The notes under the pieces were generated by a model that was not told the origin of the DNA, did not search any database, and saw nothing but the letters and a program-made list of their open reading frames with translations. DNA of 64,000 bases from an uncultured Porphyromonadaceae bacterium (GTDB taxonomy: Bacteria > Bacteroidota > Bacteroidia > Bacteroidales > Muribaculaceae). Shown in pieces: positions 17,656 through 27,299 of the stretch. The first letter of the stretch is position 1. Each line of letters starts with the position of its first letter. The DNA lies in assembly GCA_947643665.1 (NCBI GenBank), contig CANRWW010000004.1:1-64000 (forward strand), read 5' to 3'. The translations under genes were made by a program, and so were the position numbers.

Positions 17656-18702
17656 TTATTTATTTGCAATAATTTCTTCCGGAAGATATTTATCAAAAAG
17701 AGGCATTATTTCATTGAAGACCTTGATAGCCTCTTCCATGGTGCCATAAAATTCACCTCCAGCAGCATTAAGATGCCCCCCTCCGTTAAAATATTCCTTG
17801 CACATCATATTTACTGGGAAATCCCCCTTACTTCGGGACGATATTTTAACATATCCCTCTTCCTCACGCAGGAATATCGAATATACTACATCCGGCATTG
17901 TGAGAGGACGGTTTACAAGATCCTCCGTATCGCCTTTTTGATACTGGAATTCATTTAATTCCTTTCGTGTCAGAGTAATAAGGGCTGCATGATGATCCGG
18001 AAAGACCGAAAGGTTATTGAACATTGCATAGCCGTTGAGACGCAAACGGTTAAGCGAATTTGAAAAATACACCTTACGATAAATGACATCCTTGTCCATA
18101 CCACGCCTGATAAGATCGGCAACCACCTCATACAAATCCGGGTCGTTGGAATTATATGAGAAATTTCCTGTATCAGTCATCATGCCGGTAAACAGGCATT
18201 CTGCACATAAACGGTCTATGCACTCCCCCATACCAAGCGCCATAAGCACTCGGTAAACGAGCACGGAGGTAGAACTCTGCTCCGGATGCGAAATTGTAAC
18301 ATCAGGAAATGGATCAGGATGCAGATGATGGTCTATCATCACCTTTTTTGCCGGCGAAGCCATCATAGCCTGCTCCATATGGTCAATACGCTTAGGCTCG
18401 TTATAGTCCAGACAAAAAAGCAAATCCGCATTCTCCATAAGCCTCCCGGCATAATCTTCCGAACGGGAATATATCACAATGTCTTCAGCACCTGGCAAAA
18501 ATGACAGATATTTCGGAGGTGTATCCGGTGTGATTACTTTTGCTTTCTTACCCATATTCCACAGGGCACGACGCAGTCCCAAAGAAGAACCCATAGCATC
18601 TCCATCAGGAGACAAATGGCATGTAATCACTATATTGCGGGACGTAACCAGAAGTTCGTCCAAATCTTGCAATTGATCTTTGTCAATTATATTCTTGAGC
18701 AT
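17656..18702 (-). CDS. nrnA: DHH/DHHA1 phosphoesterase (NrnA-like)
   Basis: Cytoplasmic phosphoesterase of 348 residues. The DHH domain motifs are visible: HLSPDGDAMGS, LLFCLDYNEPKR, MIDHHLHP and MMTDTGNFSYNS. The DHHA1 domain ends in NGGGHLNAAGGEFYG, the substrate-binding GGGH motif. NrnA-type enzymes degrade nanoRNAs and dephosphorylate pAp; cleavage of cyclic-dinucleotide products (pApA) is also known in relatives. First gene of the nrnA-DUF4827-glmM operon. A -7 box lies just upstream at 18741-18748. Confidence 0.85.
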   Translation of the reverse strand: MLKNIIDKDQLQDLDELLVTSRNIVITCHLSPDGDAMGSSLGLRRALWNMGKKAKVITPDTPPKYLSFLPGAEDIVIYSRSEDYAGRLMENADLLFCLDYNEPKRIDHMEQAMMASPAKKVMIDHHLHPDPFPDVTISHPEQSSTSVLVYRVLMALGMGECIDRLCAECLFTGMMTDTGNFSYNSNDPDLYEVVADLIRRGMDKDVIYRKVYFSNSLNRLRLNGYAMFNNLSVFPDHHAALITLTRKELNEFQYQKGDTEDLVNRPLTMPDVVYSIFLREEEGYVKISSRSKGDFPVNMMCKEYFNGGGHLNAAGGEFYGTMEEAIKVFNEIMPLFDKYLPEEIIANK

Positions 18703-18718
18703 CTTGATGAAAAAAAAT

Positions 18719-18750
18719 CGTATCTCTGCGTTTTAACATGCAAAGATACG
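18719..18750 (-). promoter_or_regulatory. Promoter and dyad upstream of nrnA
   Basis: TATCTTTG on the minus strand (plus 18741-18748) is a strong -7 match. It lies inside an imperfect inverted repeat, CGTATCTCTGC (18719-18729) against GCAAAGATACG (18740-18750), with one mismatch. The dyad spans the promoter and the first transcribed bases, so it could be an operator or a 5' hairpin. Chance is possible. Confidence 0.45.
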
Positions 18751-18851
18751 ACAATCAATTCACAAACCATCAATTTGCCTGTCAAAAATATCACAGACAG
18801 CCATTCTTTTTACTTTATTTCACTTTGGAAAGTACAGATTATTACACCGCC

Positions 18852-19364
18852 TCAGCCTTTTGCAACCTCACTTATCAAAGCGCACCAACCTGCAATGCGG
18901 GGTGCGGTAAGCTCCGGATGATTCACTTCATCAAGAAGCAACCCTTCAGCTTCCACAGCATTCTCGGCCACGGCACCGGAATGTTCGAAATGGTAGCCTA
19001 CAACATCATATGGCGCTATGAGTTTCGCACCGGTATCTTTAATCCTATTGCGGATCTCACCTACTGCAGAACAGAATGTATCGCTCATCGTCTCATCGCC
19101 ACAACCGAAGACAGCCACATATTTCCTGCTCAGATCAAGGACAGACATCCCGGCAAGAAAGTCATACCAATCGTCCTGAAGCGCGCCGTCGTTCCATGTA
19201 CTTGAACCGAGCACCAATACCTCATAGCCGCCGACGTCAGACGGCGGAGTGGACGCCACATCATGGATATCTGCTTCTGAAACACCCAAAATACGCCCTA
19301 TATCATGTGCGACCTTTTTTGTAGTCCCAGTTGTAGATCCGTAAAATATACCGATTTTTTTCAT
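18852..19364 (-). CDS. fldA: Flavodoxin
   Basis: FMN-binding electron carrier of about 170 residues. ATG 19364 begins MKKIGIFYGSTTGTTKKVA, where the T/S-x-T-G-x-T loop binds the FMN phosphate. LGSSTWNDGALQDDWYDFL and the AVFGCGDE segment cover the two loops around the isoalloxazine ring. The longer reading to 19439 has no family support. It is a single-gene unit diverging from purH. It probably serves in place of ferredoxin under iron limitation and with anaerobic radical enzymes, but partners cannot be read from sequence. Confidence 0.92.
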   Translation of the reverse strand: MKKIGIFYGSTTGTTKKVAHDIGRILGVSEADIHDVASTPPSDVGGYEVLVLGSSTWNDGALQDDWYDFLAGMSVLDLSRKYVAVFGCGDETMSDTFCSAVGEIRNRIKDTGAKLIAPYDVVGYHFEHSGAVAENAVEAEGLLLDEVNHPELTAPRIAGWCALISEVAKG

Positions 19365-19490
19365 AATTATATTTTTTATTGGAATAACGATCATTGGGGC
19401 TCTAAAGTTCGGATAAAGACCACAAGAATGCCGTTTCACATTTTTTAATCATTTCAATGTAGATGCTCTATTGATTTAATTAGAAAACCG

Positions 19491-19521
19491 TTGGGGCTAT
19501 AATGCATTTTTAGTAACTTTG
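19491..19521 (+). promoter_or_regulatory. Promoter of purH
   Basis: TTG (19491-19493) and TAACTTTG (19514-19521) are separated by 20 bp, matching the Bacteroidota -33/-7 consensus. The start codon at 19560 would have a leader of about 30 bases. Confidence 0.6.
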
Positions 19522-19559
19522 CGGCTTGAAAATCTACCTCGCAAATCTTATTTTATCAA

Positions 19560-21086
19560 ATGGCAGATATTAAAGATATCAAAACCGCCCTTATATCAGT
19601 CTTTCATAAAGACGGATTAGACGAAATTCTCAAGTTACTCCATGATAACGGAGTAAAATTTCTTTCGACGGGAGGAACCCGTAGTTTTATTGAAAAATTG
19701 GGATATCCATGTGACGCCGTGGAGGATCTAACATCATACCCATCAATACTCGGTGGTCGAGTAAAAACTTTACATCCAAAAATTTTCGGCGGCATACTTA
19801 ACCGCCGTGAAAACGAAACCGACCGTCAAGAGACTGCACAATATCAAATCCCGTCAATAGATCTTGTAATAGTCGACCTTTACCCGTTTAAAGAAACGGT
19901 CGCTTCTGGTGCATCTGCAGAAGACATAATTGAAAAGATTGACATAGGAGGTATTTCACTCATCCGTGGTGCTGCAAAAAATTTCAATGATGTTGTAATC
20001 GTTCCGAGCAAAATGCAATATGAGGCTCTTCGTCGCATACTAGCAGACAACGGAGCCAAAACCACTCTCGCAGATAGACGCTGGTTTGCAAAAGAAGCCT
20101 TTGCGGTTTCCTCTGAATACGACAGCGCCATCTTCAACTACTTCGACGGAGAAGAGAATCCTACAGCACTCCGTATAGCTATTGACGGTGAAAAAGCCAT
20201 GCGTTATGGAGAGAATCCCCATCAGAAAGGCTATTTCTTCGGACGTCTGGACGAGTTGTTCGAGCAAATTCATGGTAAGGAGATCTCATACAACAACTTA
20301 CTTGATATTGACGCAGCCACGACTCTGATGGCAGAATTTACCGAGCCGACTTTCGCCATATTGAAGCACAACAATGCATGTGGTGTCGCATCACGTCCGA
20401 CAATACTTGACGCTTGGAAGGACGCTCTCGCCGGCGATCCGGTTTCAGCATTCGGAGGAGTGCTCATCACCAATGGCACCATAGACGGAGCTGTGGCGGA
20501 AGAGATCAACAAGATATTCTTTGAAGTGATCATCGCTCCTGGATATGAACCGGAAGCGCTTGGCATACTTGAACAGAAAAAAAATCGCATAATCTTACGC
20601 CAAAAAGGGAGCCTGGATACTACATGCCAGTTCCGCTCGGTACTTAACGGTGCGTTGGTCCAGCAACGTGACCTGCACACGGAAACCGCTGAGGATCTGC
20701 GCACAGTCACCACTACAGAAGTAAATTCAGACAGAATAGAAGACCTGCTTTTCGCAAACAAACTTGTAAAACACTGCAAGAGCAATGCCATAGTGCTTGC
20801 AAAAAACAAGCAATTGTGCGCAGCAGGTGTAGGACAGACATCACGTGTTGACGCCCTCCGTCAAGCAATTGAGAAAGCGCAGACATTCAATTTCGACCTA
20901 AATGGAGCCGTAATGGCATCTGACGCATTTTTCCCATTTGCAGATTGCGTTGAAATCGCTCACAACGCAGGTATTGACGCGGTCATCCAGCCTGGTGGAT
21001 CCATACGTGATAACGACTCCATAAAATATTGCGACGAAAACGGCATAGCTATGGTAATGACCGGTTTCCGGCACTTCAAACACTAA
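19560..21086 (+). CDS. purH: Bifunctional AICAR transformylase/IMP cyclohydrolase
   Basis: Last two steps of de novo IMP synthesis: formylation of AICAR with 10-formyl-THF, then cyclisation. 508 residues, the usual length. The N-terminal cyclohydrolase (MGS-like) domain shows [15 protein letters not shown] and [15 protein letters not shown]. The C-terminal transformylase shows [15 protein letters not shown] and the catalytic KHNNACGVA, ending in the conserved [10 protein letters not shown] and [12 protein letters not shown]. Expressed from its own promoter; mreB follows after 89 bp with no terminator seen. Confidence 0.96.
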   Translation: MADIKDIKTALISVFHKDGLDEILKLLHDNGVKFLSTGGTRSFIEKLGYPCDAVEDLTSYPSILGGRVKTLHPKIFGGILNRRENETDRQETAQYQIPSIDLVIVDLYPFKETVASGASAEDIIEKIDIGGISLIRGAAKNFNDVVIVPSKMQYEALRRILADNGAKTTLADRRWFAKEAFAVSSEYDSAIFNYFDGEENPTALRIAIDGEKAMRYGENPHQKGYFFGRLDELFEQIHGKEISYNNLLDIDAATTLMAEFTEPTFAILKHNNACGVASRPTILDAWKDALAGDPVSAFGGVLITNGTIDGAVAEEINKIFFEVIIAPGYEPEALGILEQKKNRIILRQKGSLDTTCQFRSVLNGALVQQRDLHTETAEDLRTVTTTEVNSDRIEDLLFANKLVKHCKSNAIVLAKNKQLCAAGVGQTSRVDALRQAIEKAQTFNFDLNGAVMASDAFFPFADCVEIAHNAGIDAVIQPGGSIRDNDSIKYCDENGIAMVMTGFRHFKH

Positions 21087-21175
21087 TCAAGGAGACTACC
21101 CACCGGAATAAATTGCATATATACTAAAACAAAGTATATCTCCTGCATAAATTCCAAATAAATCAGACAACAGAC

Positions 21176-22192
21176 ATGAGATTATTCTCACTAACAAAAG
21201 AAATAGCAATTGACCTCGGAACTGCCAATACCGTCATAATCCACAATGACAAAATTGTGATTGACGAGCCGTCAATTGTGGCTCTTGACCGCAATGACAA
21301 ACTCATTGCCGTAGGAAAAGAAGCGCAACTGATGCAAGGCCGTGAACCTGCGGGAATACGCACGGTACGTCCGCTTCGCAAAGGCGTGATTGCAGATTTT
21401 AATGCGGCCGAACTGATGATTCGCGGTCTGATCAAGAAAGCCAGTTCAAAAAGCAACTGGTTCTCCCCCTCCCTACGCATGGTTGTCGGCATCCCCTCTG
21501 GCTCTACCGAAGTTGAAATCAGAGCCGTGCGGGATTCCTCCGAGCATGCCGGCGGACGCGATGTTTACATGATTTATGAACCTATGGCAGCAGCTCTCGG
21601 CATAGGCCTTGACGTAGAAGCCCCGGAAGGAAACATGATTGTGGATATAGGCGGCGGAACCACAGAAATCGCAGTCATATCGCTTGGTGGCATAGTAAGC
21701 AACCGCAGCATACAGATAGCCGGCGATGACCTTACCGAAGACATCCAGGGGCATATGCGCCGCGCACACAACGTACGCGTCGGAGAACGCACTGCCGAAC
21801 TTATAAAAATGAATGTCGGTTCAGCCCTTACCGAGCTGGAGAATCCTCCGGAAGACTTCGTTGTGCATGGTCCCAACCAAATGACGGCACTTCCCATGGA
21901 AATTCCCGTTTCATATCAGGAAATTTCACATTGTATTGAGAAGTCCGTTACAAAAATCGAAACCGCCGTACTAAGCGCCCTGGAACAGACCCCCCCGGAA
22001 CTATATGCCGATATTGTCCGCAATGGCATATGGCTAGCAGGTGGTGGCGCCATGCTCCGTGGCCTGGACAAACGACTGACCGATAAAATCGGCATCCAGT
22101 TCCATGTGGCAGAGGATCCACTCCTTTGCGTAGCCAAAGGTACTGGTGTGGCACTGAAAAATATTGAAAATTTCTCATTCCTCATTCGATAA
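21176..22192 (+). CDS. mreB: Rod-shape actin homologue MreB
   Basis: Actin-like ATPase that organises the elongasome beneath the inner membrane. 338 residues with the phosphate-1 loop IDLGTANTVI, the ADP-binding VDIGGGTTEIAVIS around residue 155-170 and the adenosine motif LAGGGAMLRGLD near 285. ATG 21176 is the natural start. First gene of the mreBCD-mrdA-rodA series; a 15-bp hairpin follows before mreC and may tune the amount of MreB relative to downstream proteins. Confidence 0.96.
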   Translation: MRLFSLTKEIAIDLGTANTVIIHNDKIVIDEPSIVALDRNDKLIAVGKEAQLMQGREPAGIRTVRPLRKGVIADFNAAELMIRGLIKKASSKSNWFSPSLRMVVGIPSGSTEVEIRAVRDSSEHAGGRDVYMIYEPMAAALGIGLDVEAPEGNMIVDIGGGTTEIAVISLGGIVSNRSIQIAGDDLTEDIQGHMRRAHNVRVGERTAELIKMNVGSALTELENPPEDFVVHGPNQMTALPMEIPVSYQEISHCIEKSVTKIETAVLSALEQTPPELYADIVRNGIWLAGGGAMLRGLDKRLTDKIGIQFHVAEDPLLCVAKGTGVALKNIENFSFLIR

Positions 22193-22204
22193 TTTTATTT
22201 ATCC

Positions 22205-22249
22205 TTATCAAGGCTTCCCTCTATCAGATACAGCGGGAAGCCTTGATAA
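22205..22249 (+). terminator. Hairpin between mreB and mreC
   Basis: Perfect 15-bp arms (TTATCAAGGCTTCCC at 22205-22219, its complement at 22235-22249) with a 15-base loop. There is no T-run beyond two bases, so readthrough is likely. It probably acts as a partial terminator or as an mRNA-processing or stability element inside the operon. Confidence 0.65.
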
Positions 22250-22279
22250 ATTCATTTACAACCAAGAGTCTACGGATAA

Positions 22280-23155
22280 GTGCGCAATCTGCTAAATTTC
22301 TTTCTTCGCTACAGCGCGTGGTTCGTCTTCATATTCTATGTAGTGCTGAGTTGCTGGCTACTATTCAAAAAAAATCCATACCAGCACCACGTATATCTAA
22401 CGTCGGCAAACGCAGTTGCTTCTGGCATCTATGATGTCACAAGCAATATAACTTCATATATCGGATTGCGTGACATAAATGAAGACCTGCAACGCCGCAA
22501 CGCCGCACTTGAATCGGAGGTCATAATGTTACGCCAGCAGGCACGCCGGCTGAACCAGACCATCCTGCAAGACTCCATGCGCAGGCTCGACTCTATCGGC
22601 CAATATGAATTTGTCATTGCGTCCGTTATAAACAACAGCGTGATAAGACCATACAATTACATAACGATAGACAAAGGTTCTGCCGACGGGATAGGCCCCG
22701 AAATGGGGGTAATGGATCAGAATGGAGTTGTAGGAGTGACAAATATCGTAGGGACGCATCATGCACGTATTATTTCGTTACTTAATCCGAATTTCAGGCT
22801 ATCATGTAAATTACGCGGTAACGATGCTTTCGGATCACTCGTCTGGGACGGGGAATCTCCATCCGAAGCACTGCTTGAAGAGCTTCCGAAACAGGTTCGT
22901 TTCCAGCAAGGAGACACTATAATCACCTCCGGATACTCTGCCATGTTCCCGGAAGGGATTCCTGTAGGCACGGTATTAAGTTCCACAAGAGGAGAGGATG
23001 ACAATTTCCATACCCTACGCATAAAATTGCTCACGGACTTCACCACATTGTCTACGGTAAAAATCATTTCCAACCGCGACATTGTGGAGATCAAAGAAGT
23101 GGAGGCTGATCTGCCACGCGTCGCATCCGGGACCACCTCCACGAGCAAACTATAA
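22280..23155 (+). CDS. mreC: Rod-shape determining protein MreC
   Basis: Bitopic elongasome scaffold of 291 residues that activates PBP2-RodA. It has one N-terminal membrane segment (about 9-30), then a coiled coil (about 60-100, LQRRNAALESEVIMLRQQ) and the two beta barrels of the MreC fold (DKGSADGIGPEMGVMDQNGVVG; GDTIITSGYSAMFPEGIPVG). The start is GTG at 22280. Second gene of the operon; mreD follows 46 bases later. Confidence 0.95.
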   Translation: MRNLLNFFLRYSAWFVFIFYVVLSCWLLFKKNPYQHHVYLTSANAVASGIYDVTSNITSYIGLRDINEDLQRRNAALESEVIMLRQQARRLNQTILQDSMRRLDSIGQYEFVIASVINNSVIRPYNYITIDKGSADGIGPEMGVMDQNGVVGVTNIVGTHHARIISLLNPNFRLSCKLRGNDAFGSLVWDGESPSEALLEELPKQVRFQQGDTIITSGYSAMFPEGIPVGTVLSSTRGEDDNFHTLRIKLLTDFTTLSTVKIISNRDIVEIKEVEADLPRVASGTTSTSKL

Positions 23156-23201
23156 CATACAATTATTCATAATCAACTATAGTTTTGTAGTATAACCAAA
23201 A

Positions 23202-23711
23202 ATGGCGAAAGAAACTATAAAATTCGCATTTATGTTTGTAGCGCTCACGCTCTGCCAGGTTGTGGTATTCAACCACATTTGCCTTTTCAGCGTGGCGATA
23301 CCATTGGTTTTTATCTACTTTATTGTAAAATTACCTGTCACTCTCGGCATAAGTTGGGTTATGACACTTTCCTTCGTGCTAGGTCTTACGGTAGACATCA
23401 TGTCAAACACACAGGGGATGAATGCGCTTGCCTGCACCATACTTGCAGTGACCCGTTTACCGGTTCTTCATCTATATATGCCTCGTCATGATGCAATTAC
23501 TAATCCAGAACCATCCATACGCACTCTCGGGCCGGCAATATTCATGAAATATGCTGTAACATTGAGTGCGATTTACTGTACGCTTTTTTTCACGATAGAG
23601 GCTTTCACTTTTTTCAACCCGATGCACATGTTGCTGAAAATTGCGAGTTCAACACTGCTCACATTCATTGTCATTATGGCGATTGACGGCTTTACTACGT
23701 CAAGAAGATAA
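23202..23711 (+). CDS. mreD: Rod-shape determining protein MreD
   Basis: Small integral membrane protein of 169 residues, with about five hydrophobic helices starting at residue 7. MreD proteins diverge strongly; identity rests mainly on size, topology, the TVDIMSNTQGMNALACT motif (compare D-x-x-x-G-x-x-x-L in MreD) and its place between mreC and the PBP2 gene. Works with MreC in the elongasome. Confidence 0.9.
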   Translation: MAKETIKFAFMFVALTLCQVVVFNHICLFSVAIPLVFIYFIVKLPVTLGISWVMTLSFVLGLTVDIMSNTQGMNALACTILAVTRLPVLHLYMPRHDAITNPEPSIRTLGPAIFMKYAVTLSAIYCTLFFTIEAFTFFNPMHMLLKIASSTLLTFIVIMAIDGFTTSRR

Positions 23712-23794
23712 ACTGTTGCCTCAAACTTCCGGAAAGGCAAAACATGTAACCATGCAGGCCTGTCAGACGGATTGATTTTTGCCGTGACACCCAT

Positions 23795-25648
23795 ATGAGA
23801 AAAGATTACAAGCTAGAAAAAAGAAAATATGTGATCGGTGGCTTCATAGTAGTCATCGCCATAATATATGTCTTACGCCTGTTCACACTACAGATACAGG
23901 ACGATAAATATAAAGATTATGCCGATAATAACGCTTTTTTGCGAAAAACGGTATATCCTTCACGTGGCCTCATCTATGACCGCAACGATTCACTTGTAGT
24001 TTATAACCAGCCTGCATATGATGTAATGATGATACCACGTGATGTGCATGATTTCGATACACTTGATTTCTGTCGCACTCTCGGCATCACCCCCGATGAA
24101 TTCCGTGCACGTATAAAAGCGATGAAAGAATCACGCAATTACAGCTCTTATACGCCACAGACGCTTATCACACACCTTTCCGCCAAAGATTACGGAAAAT
24201 TACAGGAAAAACTATATCGCTATCCAGGCTTCTTTATTCAAAAACGCATTTTACGTGAATATACCTATGAAGCTGCCGGCAATGTGCTCGGCAACATACG
24301 TGAAGTTTCCGAGCAGGACATAGAAAAAGACAACTATTACCAACCTGGAGATTACTGCGGCGACCTTGGAATAGAAAAAAGCTACGACAAGTTTTTGCGT
24401 GGTGTAAAAGGTAAAGAAATCCTTATCCGAGACGCAAGAGGCAGAATCCGCGGAAGATTTGAAAACGGTGCACGGGACATAGCGCCAATATCAGGCAAAG
24501 ATCTCAAACTAAGCCTTGACATAAAGTTACAGGAATATGCCGAAAGCCTTATGGTCAACAAAATTGGCGCCGTAGTGGCAATTGAACCGTCAACCGGGGA
24601 GATCCTCGCCCTGGTATCAAGTCCGACATACTCACCGCGCACACTTGTGGGACGTGAGCGTGGCAAACACTACCGCGAGCTTGTCAATGACAAATACAAA
24701 CCGCTGTTCGATCGTGCCCTTATGGGCGCATATCCCCCCGGTTCCACTTTCAAACCATCGCAAGGTCTGATTTTCCTACAGGAAAACATAGTGACACTAC
24801 AAACGCCATATCCATGCTACCACGGATACATCAATGGCGGCCTTAAAGTAGGATGTCACACGCACGGATCACCGATCCAGCTAAAACCGGCACTCCAGAC
24901 CTCCTGCAATGCATATTTCTGCTGGGGATTTAAAGCCATGATAGACAAGCGATCCAAGTACGGGTCATCAGACAAAGCCTTTGAAATATGGAAAAACCAT
25001 CTCGTATCGCTTGGATACGGATATAAGCTCGGAGTAGACCTGCCGTCGGAAGGACGAGGTTTCATCCCCAATGCAAAATTTTATAATAAATGGTACGGTG
25101 AAGGAAGATGGAGCGCAAACACCATTATCTCAGTATCCATCGGCCAAGGGGAAATCCTTGCCACACCACTCCAGATAGCAAACCTCTGCACGACCATTGC
25201 CAACCGTGGATGGTTTATCACCCCTCATGTGGTAAAAGAGATCAAAGACACTGTAATTGATGAGCAATACAGGACACAGCGTCATCCGACAATTGACCGG
25301 CATCATTTCGAAGATATTGCCGAGGGTATGCGTATGGCAGTCACAGGGGGTACATGCCGCCTCGCCAATCTGCCGGACATCGAAGTCTGTGGCAAAACCG
25401 GTACCGCCCAGAATCCACACGGCAAAGACCACTCTGCGTTTATAGGTTTCGCGCCATACCGCGATCCGAAGATTGCAGTATGCGTATATGTGGAAAACGC
25501 CGGATTCGGCGCCACATATGGTGTCCCGATCGGCTCTCTTGTCATTGAGAAGTACCTGACCGGACAGATTTCACCCTCACGTAAATATCTTGAGGAACGC
25601 ATGCTGAATTCTAATACAATAATCTATAGCGGGGTTAAAAAACACTGA
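23795..25648 (+). CDS. mrdA: Penicillin-binding protein 2, elongation transpeptidase
   Basis: Class B PBP that cross-links peptidoglycan during cell elongation, 617 residues. It has a cytoplasmic tail and one membrane helix (about 12-30), the PBP dimer domain (YPSRGLIYDRNDSLVVYN onward) and the transpeptidase domain. All three active-site motifs are present: SxxK in PPGSTFKPSQG, SxN in QTSCNAYF, and KTG in CGKTGTAQNPHGKDHSAFIGF. It sits between mreD and rodA, the classic order, with a 25-base gap to rodA. Confidence 0.95.
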   Translation: MRKDYKLEKRKYVIGGFIVVIAIIYVLRLFTLQIQDDKYKDYADNNAFLRKTVYPSRGLIYDRNDSLVVYNQPAYDVMMIPRDVHDFDTLDFCRTLGITPDEFRARIKAMKESRNYSSYTPQTLITHLSAKDYGKLQEKLYRYPGFFIQKRILREYTYEAAGNVLGNIREVSEQDIEKDNYYQPGDYCGDLGIEKSYDKFLRGVKGKEILIRDARGRIRGRFENGARDIAPISGKDLKLSLDIKLQEYAESLMVNKIGAVVAIEPSTGEILALVSSPTYSPRTLVGRERGKHYRELVNDKYKPLFDRALMGAYPPGSTFKPSQGLIFLQENIVTLQTPYPCYHGYINGGLKVGCHTHGSPIQLKPALQTSCNAYFCWGFKAMIDKRSKYGSSDKAFEIWKNHLVSLGYGYKLGVDLPSEGRGFIPNAKFYNKWYGEGRWSANTIISVSIGQGEILATPLQIANLCTTIANRGWFITPHVVKEIKDTVIDEQYRTQRHPTIDRHHFEDIAEGMRMAVTGGTCRLANLPDIEVCGKTGTAQNPHGKDHSAFIGFAPYRDPKIAVCVYVENAGFGATYGVPIGSLVIEKYLTGQISPSRKYLEERMLNSNTIIYSGVKKH

Positions 25649-25673
25649 CACCGCACCGTTATATTCCGCAACA

Positions 25674-27182
25674 ATGGCAAGACGAACCAACACATATCCA
25701 ACCATCGGACGTCCGCTGAGGAAACGCTCCAGCGAGGGAGACTCCATATTCAAAAATGTAGACTGGTTTACCGTCATACTCTATTTGCTTCTGGTTATCG
25801 CCGGAGTATTCTCAATATATGCTGCAAGCTACGACTATGACCATGCAAACATTTTTTCGTTTGAAGAGTTTTCAGGCAAACAGATAAGATGGATCGGGCT
25901 TTCATTACTGCTAGGCCTTGTGCTTCTGATTGTAGATGCACGTATGTATGAGACTTATGCATATCCCATCTATCTTGCATTGTTATGCCTGCTTGTGGTC
26001 ACCATCTTCATAGCCCCGGACATCAAAGGCTCGCGTTCCTGGCTTGTATTAGGATCTATGAGCCTGCAACCGGCAGAATTTGCAAAATTCGCCACCGCGC
26101 TAGCACTTGCCAAACTGTTCAGCGGATACAATTTCAATCTTAATGCATCGCCACGCAATTATCTCAAGGCCCTTCTCATAATATTCACCCCTATCATACT
26201 TATTCTGGCACAAAAAGAGACCGGTTCCGCACTGGTATACATGTCGCTGTTTTTCGTGCTTTACCGAGAGGGGATGAGCGGCCTTGTGCTGTTCGCTGCC
26301 CTTTTTGCCATTGTTGTCTTTGTTGTAGCCATCAAATATTCGGAAGCGCTTATTCTAGGCATCCCCTCAGGGCAATTCTTCATATTCTGCATGATAATGG
26401 CGCTTGCTGTAGGAATGTTGGCTGTTTATGTGCGCAGGTTTGAAGTCGCGCGCAATGTGCTGTTATGGTTCCTGGGAAGCGCTACTGTTGAATGGGCACT
26501 TACATTCTGGGGTCTTCAACTGTCGGGATATGTATATTTTTTATCCGTGATAGGCATCGCCATGGCATACTGCCTCTTTGAAATGTTGCGCCTGAAAGCA
26601 CGGAAACTGATAATAACCGTAATTACGATCATTCTCTCTGTAGGATTCCTGATGTCGGTGGATATGGTCTTCAGCCATATGATGCCACACCAACAAAAAC
26701 GCATAAAAGTAGCGCTGAACATGGTTGAAGATCCACGTGGAGACAGCTATAACGTAAACCAATCGAAAATAGCGATCGGATCGGGAGGAGTGACAGGAAA
26801 AGGATTCCTAAAAGGGACACAGACAAAACTTAAATATGTGCCTGAACAACACACCGACTTCATTTTTTGCACAATCGGTGAAGAAGAAGGATTCATCGGC
26901 ACCAGCATTGTAGTGCTCCTGTTCCTGATTCTAATATTACGTGTGATCTCTATCGCGGAACGCCAGCCTACCACATTTGTAAGAGTATATGCCTATTGCG
27001 TGGCATCTTATCTTATATTCCATTTCTGCATAAATATCGGCATGGTCATAGGCATATGTCCTGTAATCGGCATACCACTGCCATTCTTCAGCTACGGAGG
27101 CTCTTCTTTGTGGGGATTCACGTTCCTGCTTTTCATACTGCTCCGTCTGGATGCATCAAGACGTACGCGTTTCGCCCAATAA
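25674..27182 (+). CDS. rodA: Rod-shape SEDS glycosyltransferase RodA
   Basis: SEDS-family lipid II polymerase, the partner of PBP2. 502 residues with about ten or more membrane helices after a short basic cytoplasmic N-terminus (about 30 residues). Conserved SEDS features: KGSRSWLVLGSMSLQPAEFAKFATALALA, the loop with YNVNQSKIAIGSGGVTGKGFLKGTQTKLKYVPEQHTDFIF, and the C-terminal PVIGIPLPFFSYGGSSLW. It is longer than E. coli RodA, with extra central helices (about 200-300), usual for Bacteroidota. Last gene of the elongasome operon. Confidence 0.95.
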   Translation: MARRTNTYPTIGRPLRKRSSEGDSIFKNVDWFTVILYLLLVIAGVFSIYAASYDYDHANIFSFEEFSGKQIRWIGLSLLLGLVLLIVDARMYETYAYPIYLALLCLLVVTIFIAPDIKGSRSWLVLGSMSLQPAEFAKFATALALAKLFSGYNFNLNASPRNYLKALLIIFTPIILILAQKETGSALVYMSLFFVLYREGMSGLVLFAALFAIVVFVVAIKYSEALILGIPSGQFFIFCMIMALAVGMLAVYVRRFEVARNVLLWFLGSATVEWALTFWGLQLSGYVYFLSVIGIAMAYCLFEMLRLKARKLIITVITIILSVGFLMSVDMVFSHMMPHQQKRIKVALNMVEDPRGDSYNVNQSKIAIGSGGVTGKGFLKGTQTKLKYVPEQHTDFIFCTIGEEEGFIGTSIVVLLFLILILRVISIAERQPTTFVRVYAYCVASYLIFHFCINIGMVIGICPVIGIPLPFFSYGGSSLWGFTFLLFILLRLDASRRTRFAQ

Positions 27183-27299
27183 AGAGGATTTTCCATGAAT
27201 ATGGATATAGGCAGCAGTTTTTTTGGAATTTGGTAGTATTTGTTAGGAAAATTTTGTAGCTTTGTGTTGCAAAACATACACCCTAAGCTATGTTATAAA

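Noticed and set aside
20270-20809. 179-codon minus-strand ORF over purH
   Set aside because: Antisense shadow of a clear purH coding frame.
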